A DNA stretch of 64,000 bases from Filomicrobium sp. (GCA_017792465.1 CP051234.1:2636501-2700500), one strand, 5' to 3'; shown: positions 9,182-18,044, counted from the stretch's first letter. Made by a program: numbers and translations. The notes: a model not told the origin generated them from the letters alone.

Positions 9182-10120
9182 GTGCAAGAGAAGCCCATCA
9201 AGATTGGTACACGCGGATCGCCTCTGGCGCTGGCCCAGGCCCACGAAGTCAGAAGCCGGTTGATGGCGGCACACGGGCTGCAGGAAAACCGCTTCGAAGT
9301 CGTGATCATCAAGACGTCCGGCGATAAGATCCTTGACCGGCCGCTGGCGGAAGTGGGCGGCAAGGGGCTTTTCACCAAGGAAATCGAGGAAGCGCTGATC
9401 GCCGGGGACATCGACCTTGCGGTCCATTCGATGAAGGATGTCGCGACCGAGCTGCCGCCGGGCCTGACGATCTCGACGATTCTGCCGCGCGAAGATACCC
9501 GCGACGCCTTCATTTCGTTGCGCTACCTGTCACTCAAGGAAATGCCGGCCGGGGCGAAAGTCGGGACCTCAAGCCTGCGGCGGGCGGCGCAGGTCAAGCA
9601 TTTGCGTCCCGATCTTGAGGTGGTTCAGTTTCGCGGCAACGTGCAGACGCGGCTCGCCAAGCTGGCTGAAGGAGTTGCTGATGCGACGTTCCTGGCGTGC
9701 GCCGGTCTCAATCGTCTGGGCATCTCCGAGCGGGCAACGGCGCCGGTCGATACGGCTGAAATGCTGCCCGCTGTCGCGCAAGGTGCGGTTGGGATTGAAA
9801 TCCGAGATGACGATGAGGCGATCAAGGACCTCTTGAAACCCCTCAACGATGAGGCGACTGCGCTATGCGTGACAGCGGAGCGGGCTTTTCTCAGAACGCT
9901 TGAGGGCTCCTGCCGGACGCCGATCGGGGGAATTGCGCAGCTTAGCGACGGCAAGCTGACCCTTCGCGGGGAGGTTTTGTCGCCCGATGGCGAGGAGCGC
10001 TATCATGGTGAGCGTAGCGGTTCGCCGGCCAGCGCAATCAAGATGGGCGTGGAACTTGCCGAAGAGCTCCTGCAGAATGCGGGCGAAGATTTCGTCCGGC
10101 GCTTGAAGGCGGCTGGTTGA
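9182..10120 (+). CDS. hemC: Hydroxymethylbilane synthase (porphobilinogen deaminase)
   Basis: Polymerises four porphobilinogens to hydroxymethylbilane, a cytosolic step of heme and corrin synthesis. Seen: KIGTRGSPLALAQA, the KTSGDKILDRPL loop, HSMKDV, and the cofactor-bearing cysteine in LEGSCRTPIGG. A GTG start at 9182 is chosen: a GAGGA site lies 8 bases before it and it gives 312 residues, the usual length. The in-frame ATG at 9122 would add 20 residues with no family counterpart. The next gene is hemD, 98 bp downstream. Confidence 0.96.
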   Translation: MQEKPIKIGTRGSPLALAQAHEVRSRLMAAHGLQENRFEVVIIKTSGDKILDRPLAEVGGKGLFTKEIEEALIAGDIDLAVHSMKDVATELPPGLTISTILPREDTRDAFISLRYLSLKEMPAGAKVGTSSLRRAAQVKHLRPDLEVVQFRGNVQTRLAKLAEGVADATFLACAGLNRLGISERATAPVDTAEMLPAVAQGAVGIEIRDDDEAIKDLLKPLNDEATALCVTAERAFLRTLEGSCRTPIGGIAQLSDGKLTLRGEVLSPDGEERYHGERSGSPASAIKMGVELAEELLQNAGEDFVRRLKAAG

Positions 10121-10218
10121 TCGTCATATTCTCTCTAGCAACCTGCGTAGGTTCGTGAGCTATCGGCAATCGACCGCGAACTATAATGCCGCAACAGACG
10201 GTCAGGCTGGGAAACGCC

Positions 10219-10953
10219 ATGCGCGTACTCGTGACGAGACCAGAGCCAGATGCCACGGCGACTTCGAATAGACTCGCTGAAGCCGGTCACGAAGCTGTGT
10301 GCTCTCCATTGATGAATATCAGTTTTGAACCGGTTGAAGACCTCGGGCCCGGGCTTGTGCAGGCTATCATCGTGACCAGCCGCAACGCGGTCAGGGCGCT
10401 GGCGCAGAGCCCAGTGTTGCCGCAGCTGCTTGAGCTCCCGGTCTTCGCGGTCGGGCCAGGAACCACGCACGATGCGGGTGAACTGGGGTTTCACGGTGTC
10501 ATGAAGGGGACAGGCACGGCGGCCGGTCTTGTCGACGTGATCGCGGCCCACGCGGACCCGGCTGGCGGAAGGTTAATTCATTTTGCCGGATACAAACTGG
10601 CGTTTGATCTTGAAAGTGCCTTGCGCGAGAAGGGCTTCACGGTCGATACCATCCGGTGCTATGCAGCTCAGCGGGCAGAGCAATTGGCCGAAGGTGCTAG
10701 CGAGGCTTTGCGAAAAGGTCATGTCGACGCCGTACTGTTAATGTCTCCTGAAGCGTCGAAGACTTATACAAAGCTCTTGAAGCAGGCAGGTCTTGAGGCA
10801 GCAGCGAAATCTGTTGCCTGCGTCTGCATCTCAAAGGCGACGGCGGAAGCCTTGGAGGAGTTCGGTCCGGAGCTGGTTCGCGTGGCGGATCGGCCAAATT
10901 CTGAAGAAGTGCTTGCACTCGTTAACCGGATGGCGGAACAATCCAGGCCATGA
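10219..10953 (+). CDS. hemD: Uroporphyrinogen-III synthase
   Basis: Closes and inverts ring D of hydroxymethylbilane to give uroporphyrinogen III. The family has weak sequence conservation; the evidence is the N-terminal MRVLVTRPEPDA, the middle TSRNAVRAL and VGPGTTHDAGELGF, and VLLMSPEASKTYTKLL near the C-terminus, together with its place directly after hemC. ATG 10219 begins at the conserved RVLVTRP strand; an ATG 11 codons upstream is less likely. The 244-residue length is normal. Confidence 0.93.
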   Translation: MRVLVTRPEPDATATSNRLAEAGHEAVCSPLMNISFEPVEDLGPGLVQAIIVTSRNAVRALAQSPVLPQLLELPVFAVGPGTTHDAGELGFHGVMKGTGTAAGLVDVIAAHADPAGGRLIHFAGYKLAFDLESALREKGFTVDTIRCYAAQRAEQLAEGASEALRKGHVDAVLLMSPEASKTYTKLLKQAGLEAAAKSVACVCISKATAEALEEFGPELVRVADRPNSEEVLALVNRMAEQSRP

Positions 10954-11071
10954 GCCCAATCGCCGCGTAAAGTCAGCTCGAATGCAAGGTTCGAGCGTCA
11001 CCGGCGGTGCATCCCGCCAGGATATGTCATCGTTGTCGCGTGACGTAGTTGCGTCGGAGGTTTCACGGTCT

Positions 11072-12874
11072 ATGGCCGATAAAAAGTCCACCCCAGATAA
11101 GCCCAGCACCCCAGAGTCCGTTGCCGGCAAAAAACCGCACGCAACGCTCGATCTCAAAGCCACCGAGATCAAAAGCTCACAGGGTTCAAGCAGCACTTCG
11201 TCGGCCGCGCCAACCGGCACGGGCAAGCCGACGGCCTCATCGGTTCCCGGCGCGGGCGCAGCTGCCGGGTCGAAGCCCGACGATAAAAAGCCCGATGACA
11301 AGAAGCCTGAAAGCCCGGCGGCAAAACCGGCTGAGGCGACGAAGTCAGCAAGCGGTGCACCCGACAAGGGCAAGCCGGCTGACAAACCCGCAGCCGGTGC
11401 TCCTCCGAAGGCGCCGCCACCTCCGAAGCAGTCGTCAGGTTCTGGCATCGGCAGATTTTTCTCGCTGCTTCTGGCCGGGATCGTCGGTGGCTTCCTGGCG
11501 CTCTTGGGCGCTGACTCGTTGCAGCCGCAAATCGCGCAGCTCAAATCGAACCTGGGGCTGCCTGACAATCACTCAGGATCGGAAGATCTCGTCGCCAAGC
11601 TCTCAACGCGATTGGCCGCGTTGGAGAAGGCCGAGAAATCCGATGGTTCAGCCGCCGAGCAGGCGCTGAGCCAGAAGCTTGCCGAAGCTGAAAAGCGCAT
11701 CGCCGATCTGGAAGCGCTCAAGGCGTCGGTCGATACGCTTAAGCAGTCGCAGGAAGAACTGGGTGCCAAGACCGCAGAGTTGGCTGATAAGGCTGGAGCG
11801 CCAGCCGAAGGCGGCTCGGTCGCCGAAGAGCGCGTCGCAAAACTCGAACAGCAGCTCGAAACGATGAGTGCGTTTGCCGAAAGCAACAAGAACAGCGGTG
11901 TCGTCCCGCGGCTCGCGGCATTGACCGGCCGAATGGCGGATCTCGAAGAGACCTTGAAAAACCAGATCGCTGCGGTTCGCGCCGGGGTTGGTGAGGATGT
12001 CGAAACCCGCTTGTCGCAAATCGCTGAATCAAGCGAAGCGGCCCGCTCCGGCACGCAGCGCATGGATCGCCAGCTGTCAGGCGTCGCCAACGATACGGCA
12101 CGGCTCGGTCAGCAGGTCGAGACGATCAAAGCCGATACGACACGCCTCGGCGATACGCTTCGCGTCGTTCAAGAAGAGACTGCCAAGATCACCAGCCGTC
12201 TCGACGGCCTTGAGGGTGACGTCAACGCCAAGGTTGCGAAACTGGCAAGCCCTTCGGATGTCGCGAAGGCGGTCGAACCGGTTGCCGAGCAGGTGACAAG
12301 CCTGCAGAGCAAAGTTGCCAACGTTGTTTCGGCCGAACAGGACCGCAAGGAGAACGCCAAGCGCATCGTTTTGACGTTGGAGCTTGCCAACCTTGAACGC
12401 GCCATCGAACGCGGCGATGGCTTCAAGGCGGAACTTGAGCAAGTGAAGAACACTTCTGGCGGCCTGATCGACGTTTCCAAGCTTGAACAGTTGGGGACTT
12501 CCGGGGTCGAGCCGGTCTCCAAGCTCAGGGAAGATTTTCGTCCTGTGGCCAACCAGATTATCGAGGCTGCAGCGGCTCCGGCAGATGGGTCGGTCTTCGA
12601 TCAGTTGCTGGCGAATGCGCGCTCGGTCGTGAAGATCCGCAAGGTTTCGCATGATGCGGACGACAAGAGCCCTGAGGCTGTCGTGTCACGGATCGAAACT
12701 GCCCTTGGCGCTGGACGTCTCGCCGACGTTCTAAGCCTTGCGAAGGAACTTCCCGCCGCAGGGCAATCGGCGGCGGCGGGCTGGCTCAAGAAGGTCGAAG
12801 ACCGGCACGCTGTCGATGTCGCGCTCAGCGAAATCGAAGGCCAGCTTAAGACTTCGCTGTCTGGGACTAACTGA
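11072..12874 (+). CDS. Alphaproteobacterial Mic60 (mitofilin-family inner membrane protein)
   Basis: A 600-residue membrane-anchored protein, the bacterial relative of mitochondrial MICOS subunit Mic60, implicated in inner-membrane shaping in alphaproteobacteria. Order seen: a Pro/Lys/Ala-rich cytoplasmic tail (about 1-125), one membrane helix (about 127-148, FFSLLLAGIVGGFLALLGA), a long coiled coil with many TRLxxLE-type heptads (about 165-420), and a C-terminal mitofilin domain including RIVLTLELANLERAIERGD and ADVLSLAKELP. Placement between hemD and hemY is the known neighbourhood of alpha-Mic60. ATG 11072 has a GGAGG site 11 bases upstream; the open frame continues upstream into hemD but without family-like sequence. 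HemY follows after 19 bp. Confidence 0.88.
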   Translation: MADKKSTPDKPSTPESVAGKKPHATLDLKATEIKSSQGSSSTSSAAPTGTGKPTASSVPGAGAAAGSKPDDKKPDDKKPESPAAKPAEATKSASGAPDKGKPADKPAAGAPPKAPPPPKQSSGSGIGRFFSLLLAGIVGGFLALLGADSLQPQIAQLKSNLGLPDNHSGSEDLVAKLSTRLAALEKAEKSDGSAAEQALSQKLAEAEKRIADLEALKASVDTLKQSQEELGAKTAELADKAGAPAEGGSVAEERVAKLEQQLETMSAFAESNKNSGVVPRLAALTGRMADLEETLKNQIAAVRAGVGEDVETRLSQIAESSEAARSGTQRMDRQLSGVANDTARLGQQVETIKADTTRLGDTLRVVQEETAKITSRLDGLEGDVNAKVAKLASPSDVAKAVEPVAEQVTSLQSKVANVVSAEQDRKENAKRIVLTLELANLERAIERGDGFKAELEQVKNTSGGLIDVSKLEQLGTSGVEPVSKLREDFRPVANQIIEAAAAPADGSVFDQLLANARSVVKIRKVSHDADDKSPEAVVSRIETALGAGRLADVLSLAKELPAAGQSAAAGWLKKVEDRHAVDVALSEIEGQLKTSLSGTN

Positions 12875-12893
12875 AGGCGTTGGATAAACAATC

Positions 12894-15101
12894 ATGCTGC
12901 GACTCATTCTTTTCCTAGCCTTCGTTATCGCCATGGCGTCGGGCCTTGCCTGGCTGGCAGACCGGCCTGGTCTGATCGTCGTCAACTGGGAAGGTTATCA
13001 AGCCGAAATCAGCGTCTTCCACGCGGTCGTGGCGCTGGCGCTGTTGACCGGGTTGGCGCTCGTCGTCTGGTCGCTGTTGCGGCACATCTGGGAGAGCCCG
13101 GCGGCGATCGGCAGCTTCTTCAACAAGCGGCGTCAAAAGCGCGGGCTTGATGCGTTGTCGACCGGCATGATCGCGATTGGCGCAGGTGACCGTGCCGCGG
13201 CGACGAAGTATGCGATCCAGGCGCGCAAGTCGATGCCGAATGAGCCGCTAACGCAGCTGTTGCGAGCGCAGGCCGCGCAGCTCTCGGGCGACAAAGCAAC
13301 CGCAAGGCGTATCTATGAAGCGATGCTCGCCTCGACCGATACCGAACAGCTCGGTTTACGCGGTCTCTTCCTTGAGGCTGAACGCGAAGGCGAAAAAGAA
13401 GCCGCGATGCAATTCGCCAAGCGCGCGGTTCAGCTGAACCCGCATTTGAGCTGGCCTGTCGACGCCCTGTTCGACCTTCAGTGCAAAGCTCACGACTGGG
13501 CCGGCGCGCTCGAAACTCTGACAATCGCTCGCAAGAACGGGCATGTCGAGAAAGCCTCGGCTGAGCGCCGCCGTGCCGTCCTGATGACCGCACAGGCTCA
13601 GGAGCTGGAAGACAGAGATCCAGAGCGCGCGCTCAACCTGTCGCTCGATGCCCACCGGCTGGCAAACGATCTCATTCCAGCTGCCGCGATCGCGGGGCGC
13701 ATTCTGGCGTCGCGCGGGAACACGCCGAAAGCCGCGAAGGTGCTTCAGAAGACTTGGCAGAAGGCGCCACACCCCGACCTGGCGACCGCTTACGCTTATG
13801 CACGCCTTGGCGACAGTCCGCGAGACCGCCTCGACCGGGTCAAAAAACTTGGCGCTCTCAACCCGCATTCTCTGGAAAGCGCTATTGCGGTCGCCAACGC
13901 CGCCATTGAGGCTTCCGATTTTGAATCGGCGCGCGCGGCCTTGAAGCCGCTCCTGGAAAACCGCCTGACCCAGCGTGTTTGTACGCTGATGGCGCGGATC
14001 GAAGGGGAAGAGCACGGCGACAAAGGTGCCGTCCGCGAATGGCTGGCGCGCGCAGTGAATGCGCCGCGCGATCCGGCCTGGACGGCGGATGGCGTCGTTT
14101 CCGAGCACTGGGCGGCGGTGTCGCCGGTCACCGGGGCGCTTGATGCTTTCCGGTGGCGCGTGCCGGTCGAGACCATGGACAAGACGGCCGACGAGATCGT
14201 CGCGCGCAAACTGGAAGAACTCGTCGCGCTTGGCGCTCCGATCGAAGTCGCGGCTAAGGACGTCACGCCGGACAAAGGCAGTGGTGGGGGCGGCGGCGGA
14301 ACTTCCGGATCGTCTGGCGGCGGCTCGGGTGGATCGGGCGGCTCAGGGGGCGGCACAAGCGTCGTTTCTCAAAAGCCAGCCGATGTCGCCGAAGCTGATG
14401 TTGTCGATGTCTCAAGCGAACCGGTGCCCGCGCCCAAGCCTGCCGCTGCGAAGTCGGCTGGAAATCAGGCTGAGGCCAAGTCCGAACCGGCACCGAAGAA
14501 AGATGCAGCGGCCGCCAGCAAGTCGGATAAACCCGTGGCCGCGGCGGCAGCCGTCGTAACCGCTGCACCTGCTGCTTCCGCTGACACCAAGAACACCGCG
14601 CCGACCTCGCAAGCGACTGCCAAAGCTGCCGAAGACGTCAAAGCGGTTGATGAAGCCAAATCAGCGGGCGAAGCGAAGGTCGCGACGAACGCCGTGGTAC
14701 CGCAAGTTGCTGAAAAGTCGGTCGCCCCCCAGAAGCCCGCTGTGAGCGAGCCGGCCAAAAAGATCGAACCACCCGCGGCCAGCGAAAGCAGCGAGAAATC
14801 GCAACCTTCGAAGGCCGAACCAGCCGCAACGAAAGCCGGCAAGTCGTATACGGCGACACCAGCGGTGGTTCCGCCTTCCGCCGGCAAATCGCTGAGTGCG
14901 GAGAAGCCGTCGGCGCCTATGGTGGCTGATAATTCGAAGTCGGCGACTAGTCCGGCGCTCGAAGCCGACAAGGCGGCCCGTCGGGCGGCGAGCGAGGCGC
15001 GGATCTTCGTTTCGCCGCGGGCACCGGATGATCCGGGCACCGAACTTGATGCGCCCGTGGAAGTCAAAGGGCCGCCAAAGCCCTACCGGATCCACTCCTG
15101 A
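12894..15101 (+). CDS. hemY: HemY-type tetratricopeptide membrane protein with long disordered tail
   Basis: A 735-residue inner membrane protein. Two membrane helices at about residues 3-20 and 43-65 precede a HemY_N-like region and a series of TPR-like helices (about 85-440). The usual protein ends near there; this one adds about 290 residues: a Gly/Ser-rich linker at about 462-490, then an Ala/Lys/Pro/Glu-rich low-complexity tail, and a final PRAPDDPG...YRIHS segment like the end of other alphaproteobacterial HemY. The name comes from its heme-gene neighbourhood in proteobacteria; it is not the Bacillus HemY oxidase and its exact role is unresolved. It starts 19 bp after the Mic60 gene, so the two are clearly co-transcribed. 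Confidence 0.88.
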   Translation: MLRLILFLAFVIAMASGLAWLADRPGLIVVNWEGYQAEISVFHAVVALALLTGLALVVWSLLRHIWESPAAIGSFFNKRRQKRGLDALSTGMIAIGAGDRAAATKYAIQARKSMPNEPLTQLLRAQAAQLSGDKATARRIYEAMLASTDTEQLGLRGLFLEAEREGEKEAAMQFAKRAVQLNPHLSWPVDALFDLQCKAHDWAGALETLTIARKNGHVEKASAERRRAVLMTAQAQELEDRDPERALNLSLDAHRLANDLIPAAAIAGRILASRGNTPKAAKVLQKTWQKAPHPDLATAYAYARLGDSPRDRLDRVKKLGALNPHSLESAIAVANAAIEASDFESARAALKPLLENRLTQRVCTLMARIEGEEHGDKGAVREWLARAVNAPRDPAWTADGVVSEHWAAVSPVTGALDAFRWRVPVETMDKTADEIVARKLEELVALGAPIEVAAKDVTPDKGSGGGGGGTSGSSGGGSGGSGGSGGGTSVVSQKPADVAEADVVDVSSEPVPAPKPAAAKSAGNQAEAKSEPAPKKDAAAASKSDKPVAAAAAVVTAAPAASADTKNTAPTSQATAKAAEDVKAVDEAKSAGEAKVATNAVVPQVAEKSVAPQKPAVSEPAKKIEPPAASESSEKSQPSKAEPAATKAGKSYTATPAVVPPSAGKSLSAEKPSAPMVADNSKSATSPALEADKAARRAASEARIFVSPRAPDDPGTELDAPVEVKGPPKPYRIHS

Positions 15102-15143
15102 TGGCTTCGACCGTGACAACCGACTGAAAACTTTCAGGAAAAC

Positions 15144-15177
15144 CACACCGCGCCGCCTTCAGATGCCGCGCGGTGTG
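15144..15177. terminator. Strong hairpin after hemY
   Basis: A perfect 10-bp GC-rich stem (15144-15153 with 15168-15177) with a 14-base loop, 43 bp after the hemY stop. The plus strand has A rather than T after it, so it may act as a processing or stabilising hairpin rather than a textbook terminator. Confidence 0.45.
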
Positions 15178-15267
15178 AAAAAAGCCAAATTGGCGCACAC
15201 AAGGACCTTTGAACCGCAAGCGTTTTACGTTAAACAGCTTCCCTCCGAAGCAATTCACGCTCGGTTC

Positions 15268-15343
15268 GCCGCTTTAGCTCAGCTGGTAGAGCACATCATT
15301 CGTAATGATGGGGTCGCGTGTTCAAGTCACGCAAGCGGCACCA
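15268..15343 (+). tRNA. tRNA-Thr (anticodon CGT)
   Basis: Full cloverleaf: acceptor GCCGCTT (15268-15274) pairs with AAGCGGC (15333-15339); D stem GCTC/GAGC; anticodon stem CATCA/TGATG with loop TTCGTAA and anticodon CGT at 15301-15303; T stem GCGTG/CACGC with loop TTCAAGT. Discriminator A 15340 and an encoded CCA (15341-15343) follow. It reads ACG threonine codons and has the U36 that marks a t6A37 substrate of TsaD. Confidence 0.97.
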
Positions 15344-15477
15344 CTTTCGGTCTCACACACTAGGCGTATACTGACGTGCGGCGCTCGTGCCGGCCTGCCT
15401 TGCTCGTTGGTGGCAACAAGCTTCAGGCATCCCGGATGCATATCCGCAAGATCGTCTCGATCAGTCAGTCCATATCG

Positions 15478-15912
15478 CTAATTGGCGATTTGGATGGCCT
15501 TTTGAAGAACGCGCGGGCGCAGAGCGATATCGGCGAGCGTGCGGCGATCCATGACGTCAAGGAAGCCGTCGAGGGCGTCCTGCAGAACTCCCGACAAACG
15601 GCAGCAGCGGGTTATCGCGCAGGGGCTGCCTGTCGAGAAGCATTCGACAATCGCAAAATCGGGCTCGGTGGCGCGCAGAACATCGCCGAGACGAATGTCG
15701 CCCGGCGACTTCGCCAAACGCAACCCACCGGACCTGCCGCGGACGGCAGTGAGGAAGCCTTCGCGGGTCAGCGTATTGACGACCTTCATCAGGTGCGCTC
15801 TCGAAATTCCGTAGGCGCTCGCAATCTGGTCAATCGTGACGAGTTCGTCCTTCGCGCTTTCAACATAGATGAGGACGCGTAGCGCGTAGTCTGAGAACTT
15901 TGTCAGTTGCAT
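15478..15912 (-). CDS. nsrR: Rrf2-family nitric-oxide-sensing repressor, NsrR type
   Basis: A 144-residue winged-helix regulator. The N-terminus MQLTKFSDYALRVLIYV and the helix-turn-helix around IDQIASAYGISRAHLMKVVNTL are typical of Rrf2 proteins. The C-terminal half has the cysteine set of NsrR: ECF, SPC and TRCC within about 15 residues, which in known NsrR proteins hold an iron-sulfur cluster that reacts with nitric oxide. It also shares TLADIAL with NsrR. Four operators with NsrR-like half-sites lie within 2.2 kb (16154, 17310, 17351, 18045). Other cluster-binding Rrf2 proteins such as RirA or IscR are less likely given the cysteine spacing and the neighbouring genes. Confidence 0.85.
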   Translation of the reverse strand: MQLTKFSDYALRVLIYVESAKDELVTIDQIASAYGISRAHLMKVVNTLTREGFLTAVRGRSGGLRLAKSPGDIRLGDVLRATEPDFAIVECFSTGSPCAITRCCRLSGVLQDALDGFLDVMDRRTLADIALRPRVLQKAIQIAN

Positions 15913-16153
15913 TTAGCTGCCGCAGGTTCGGATGAATACGAAGGGCTCGGTTGTGTGCATAGCATTGGAAATCAAAACAGTCTGTTGCTCAAACAGAATT
16001 TGCCCTTGAGTTCATCGCACTGGCTCGGAGTTCGGCGAGAAACCGCCCCCGATGGAGACTTGAAGGCAAACTCGCCCCTTTTGGAATAGCGCAGCCGGCG
16101 ACAGGCTGTAAAACATATAATTAAGATATTGCATTTATGGCCTTCTACCTCTA

Positions 16154-16176
16154 AATATGTATTTAAAATATATCTA
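16154..16176. promoter_or_regulatory. NsrR-like operator upstream of small membrane gene
   Basis: Inverted 11-1-11 arrangement: left half AATATGTATTT and right half AAATATATCTA, matching the known NsrR halves AAGATGCATTT / AAATGCATCTT at 9 of 11 and 8 of 11 positions. It lies about 130 bp before ATG 16308. A further half-site-like sequence lies at about 16123-16136. Confidence 0.6.
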
Positions 16177-16307
16177 TTGTGAGGGAGGCCGCTCCTGCCT
16201 TCGATTTGAACCGAGAAACCCGGTCATTTCGTGAGCCAGAGACGATCTTGAACTGGCACGGCGATCCAAGTCGCAGTGACTGAGCAATTGTGAATGGAGA
16301 TTTGGAG

Positions 16308-16478
16308 ATGCAGTTGGTGCAGTACCTTGTCGATGCCTTCTTGTGGCCTGGCGACTACGTGAGACGCAAGCTGCACATCTCGCAGGAGCAAGATGGCGGC
16401 ATGCTTCGATCCATGATCAACATGCTTGTCTGGGGCGGCGTCGTTCTGGGGACCATGCTGTATCTGCTCAAAGTCTGA
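16308..16478 (+). CDS. Small membrane protein in the NsrR-like cluster
   Basis: A 56-residue protein with one clear membrane segment near the C-terminus (MINMLVWGGVVLGTMLYLL, about residues 37-55) preceded by an amphipathic, tryptophan-containing stretch with basic residues. No family was recognised. ATG 16308 has a GGAG at 16296-16299, 8 bases upstream; an in-frame ATG at 16290 lacks a site. The gene converges on cytochrome P460. The upstream NsrR-like operator suggests expression under nitric-oxide stress (inference). Confidence 0.6.
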   Translation: MQLVQYLVDAFLWPGDYVRRKLHISQEQDGGMLRSMINMLVWGGVVLGTMLYLLKV

Positions 16479-16733
16479 AAGAGCCACATAGGTGGCCATC
16501 TGCCGCCAGAAAGCCAGCCCTGCGTTGGCCGCCCCATAATCGACGGGCAAAGAAGCCCGCGCTGTTGGCCGATCCCTTCAACGCTCTACTATTCAGCGCG
16601 ACGCGTTCCAGGTCGGTGATCCCGCGTGGGAGAGCCTAAACCAGCTTTGCAGCCGCGCTACGCTAAGCGGAGACGCGGTGCCGAACGCTATTGGCAGGCG
16701 TCTCCTCGTTTCATTTCGCCTGCACTTGCACGA

Positions 16734-17255
16734 TTACTGCAAGTGTTCGAGAGAAAACAAATGCTGGCTATCGTTAAGTGGCGCGTGGCAGGCCCGGCAG
16801 CTGTCCAAATCCTTTTTCGCGCGTGAACCGTCAGGTTTGAAAGCGGCAAAATCCCATCCGTCGTTTTGCAACTCAGCGGGTAAATCCTTGCCAAAACCCG
16901 GCCTCTTTTCCATCACGGCGATCAACGCGAGTTTGTCGCGCACCTGGCGACCAAGCGAGCTGACCTGGGGCTTGCCGTCTTTGTTGAGTTTGGCTTTGTA
17001 GATTTCGCCGACGATGATTGAGCCGTCTGGCAGTGCGACGCCGGTCCGGGCGGCTTCTAGAGCCTTCTGATTGGCAAACAGGCGAATAATCTGCCCCTCG
17101 TTCTGGGTGCGGTCGAGGCTCAGATAATTGGTGAACTCCGACTTGTAATCGGCCGGGTAGCCGATCTGCTCTTCGGCGCTGACCGTCAGCAACGTCAATG
17201 GGACAAGTGCGGCAGCAGCAGCCCAGCCTACAAGCCAGGATTTCATTCCAACCAT
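16734..17255 (-). CDS. Cytochrome P460 / cytochrome c'-beta family protein
   Basis: A 173-residue exported mono-heme protein. A signal peptide (about residues 1-28, ending near VSA) sends it to the periplasm. The single heme motif CRACH is close to the C-terminus, as in the P460 family, and the body shows the family pattern PADYKSEFTNYLSL, GVALPDGSIIVGEIYK and NDGWDFAAFKPDG. Family members oxidise hydroxylamine or nitric oxide (P460, with a lysine-heme crosslink) or bind nitric oxide (c'-beta). Which type this is cannot be told from sequence alone. ATG 17255 has GGAGG 9 bases upstream. Its promoter region carries two NsrR-like operators and is shared with the divergent ferredoxin gene. Confidence 0.85.
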   Translation of the reverse strand: MVGMKSWLVGWAAAAALVPLTLLTVSAEEQIGYPADYKSEFTNYLSLDRTQNEGQIIRLFANQKALEAARTGVALPDGSIIVGEIYKAKLNKDGKPQVSSLGRQVRDKLALIAVMEKRPGFGKDLPAELQNDGWDFAAFKPDGSRAKKDLDSCRACHAPLNDSQHLFSLEHLQ

Positions 17256-17309
17256 CTTTCAATCCTCCCTTATCAGTTTGGTTTTTGTCGGCGATAGCCA
17301 GGGCCCTCA

Positions 17310-17332
17310 ATGATTCATTGTTGACATATCTT
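17310..17332. promoter_or_regulatory. NsrR-like operator near the P460 start
   Basis: Half-sites ATGATTCATTG and TGACATATCTT in 11-1-11 spacing, 55 bp upstream of the P460 ATG. The left half matches the NsrR consensus at 8 of 11 positions, the right at 6. It overlaps a 22-bp sequence repeated exactly at 18052-18073. Confidence 0.45.
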
Positions 17333-17338
17333 ATTGCA
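17317..17338 (+). repeat. 22-bp exact repeat, copy 1
   Basis: Identical over 22 bp to 18052-18073. It begins ATTGTTGACATATC and ends TTATTGCA. Copy 1 lies in the P460 promoter region, copy 2 between fdxA and the cyclo-ligase gene. A chance match of this length in two promoter regions 735 bp apart is unlikely. Confidence 0.9.
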
Positions 17339-17350
17339 TGCCGCAATAAA

Positions 17351-17373
17351 TAGATGCATCAAATATATATCTA
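17351..17373. promoter_or_regulatory. NsrR-like operator between P460 and fdxA
   Basis: Half-sites TAGATGCATCA and ATATATATCTA in 11-1-11 spacing, matching the NsrR consensus at 8 and 7 of 11 positions. It lies in the 284-bp divergent promoter region, so it could control P460, fdxA or both. Confidence 0.55.
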
Positions 17374-17539
17374 TTATGTCGTCCGCGCGGGATGCCGGTC
17401 GCTCACTCACAAACACTGTCGCATCCGATGGGCTCCGGCACTGTTGTGGGCCAGCGTAACCACCAGGCTTGTTCGGTGAGTGGTGCGGAGCACTGCCATT
17501 GACGTCTCGTCGCGGAGACATTCGGCAATCGAGGAACCT

Positions 17540-17929
17540 ATGACATTCGTCGTTACTGAGAACTGCATCAAATGCAAGTACACGGACTGCGTGGAAGTCT
17601 GTCCCGTCGACTGCTTCTATGAAGGCGAAAACATGCTCGTCATCCACCCTGACGAATGCATCGATTGTGGGGTTTGTGAACCGGAGTGCCCGGCCGAAGC
17701 AATCGCGGCGGACAACGCCCCGGCAGCAACCGATTTCTGGCTCGATCTCAATCGAAAGTATTCGGAGCTTTGGCCGAATATCGTTGCTCGCAAGCCTGCT
17801 CCGGCAGACGCTGACGAACAAAACGGTCGCGAGGGAAAGGTCAGCGAGTTTTCGCCGGAACCCGCGTCGCAAGAGGACGACCAGGACGACGCTGTCAGCG
17901 AGGAGCCTGCTTCGGTTTGTAACCAATAA
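17540..17929 (+). CDS. fdxA: 7Fe ferredoxin FdxA with acidic C-terminal extension
   Basis: A soluble electron carrier with a [3Fe-4S] and a [4Fe-4S] cluster. Both cysteine sets are intact: [17 protein letters not shown] and [12 protein letters not shown]. The conserved body through [15 protein letters not shown] is normal. About 20-25 extra residues follow, strongly acidic ([14 protein letters not shown]) and ending in VCNQ; FdxA proteins usually stop near residue 110, this one has 129. ATG 17540 has GAGGA 4 bases upstream. It is divergent from cytochrome P460 across a shared operator region, which suggests a link to the nitric-oxide response (inference). Confidence 0.93.
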   Translation: MTFVVTENCIKCKYTDCVEVCPVDCFYEGENMLVIHPDECIDCGVCEPECPAEAIAADNAPAATDFWLDLNRKYSELWPNIVARKPAPADADEQNGREGKVSEFSPEPASQEDDQDDAVSEEPASVCNQ

Positions 17930-18044
17930 GCCGAGAAAGGGGGACGAGCGCGTGTTTGCGTACTCAAGACGGCTGAACTGATTTAGGAGCCAGAGGCTGC
18001 GGTCGCTGAAGCTTTTTGGACCGCGACAGGCGCTGCAGACGCAA

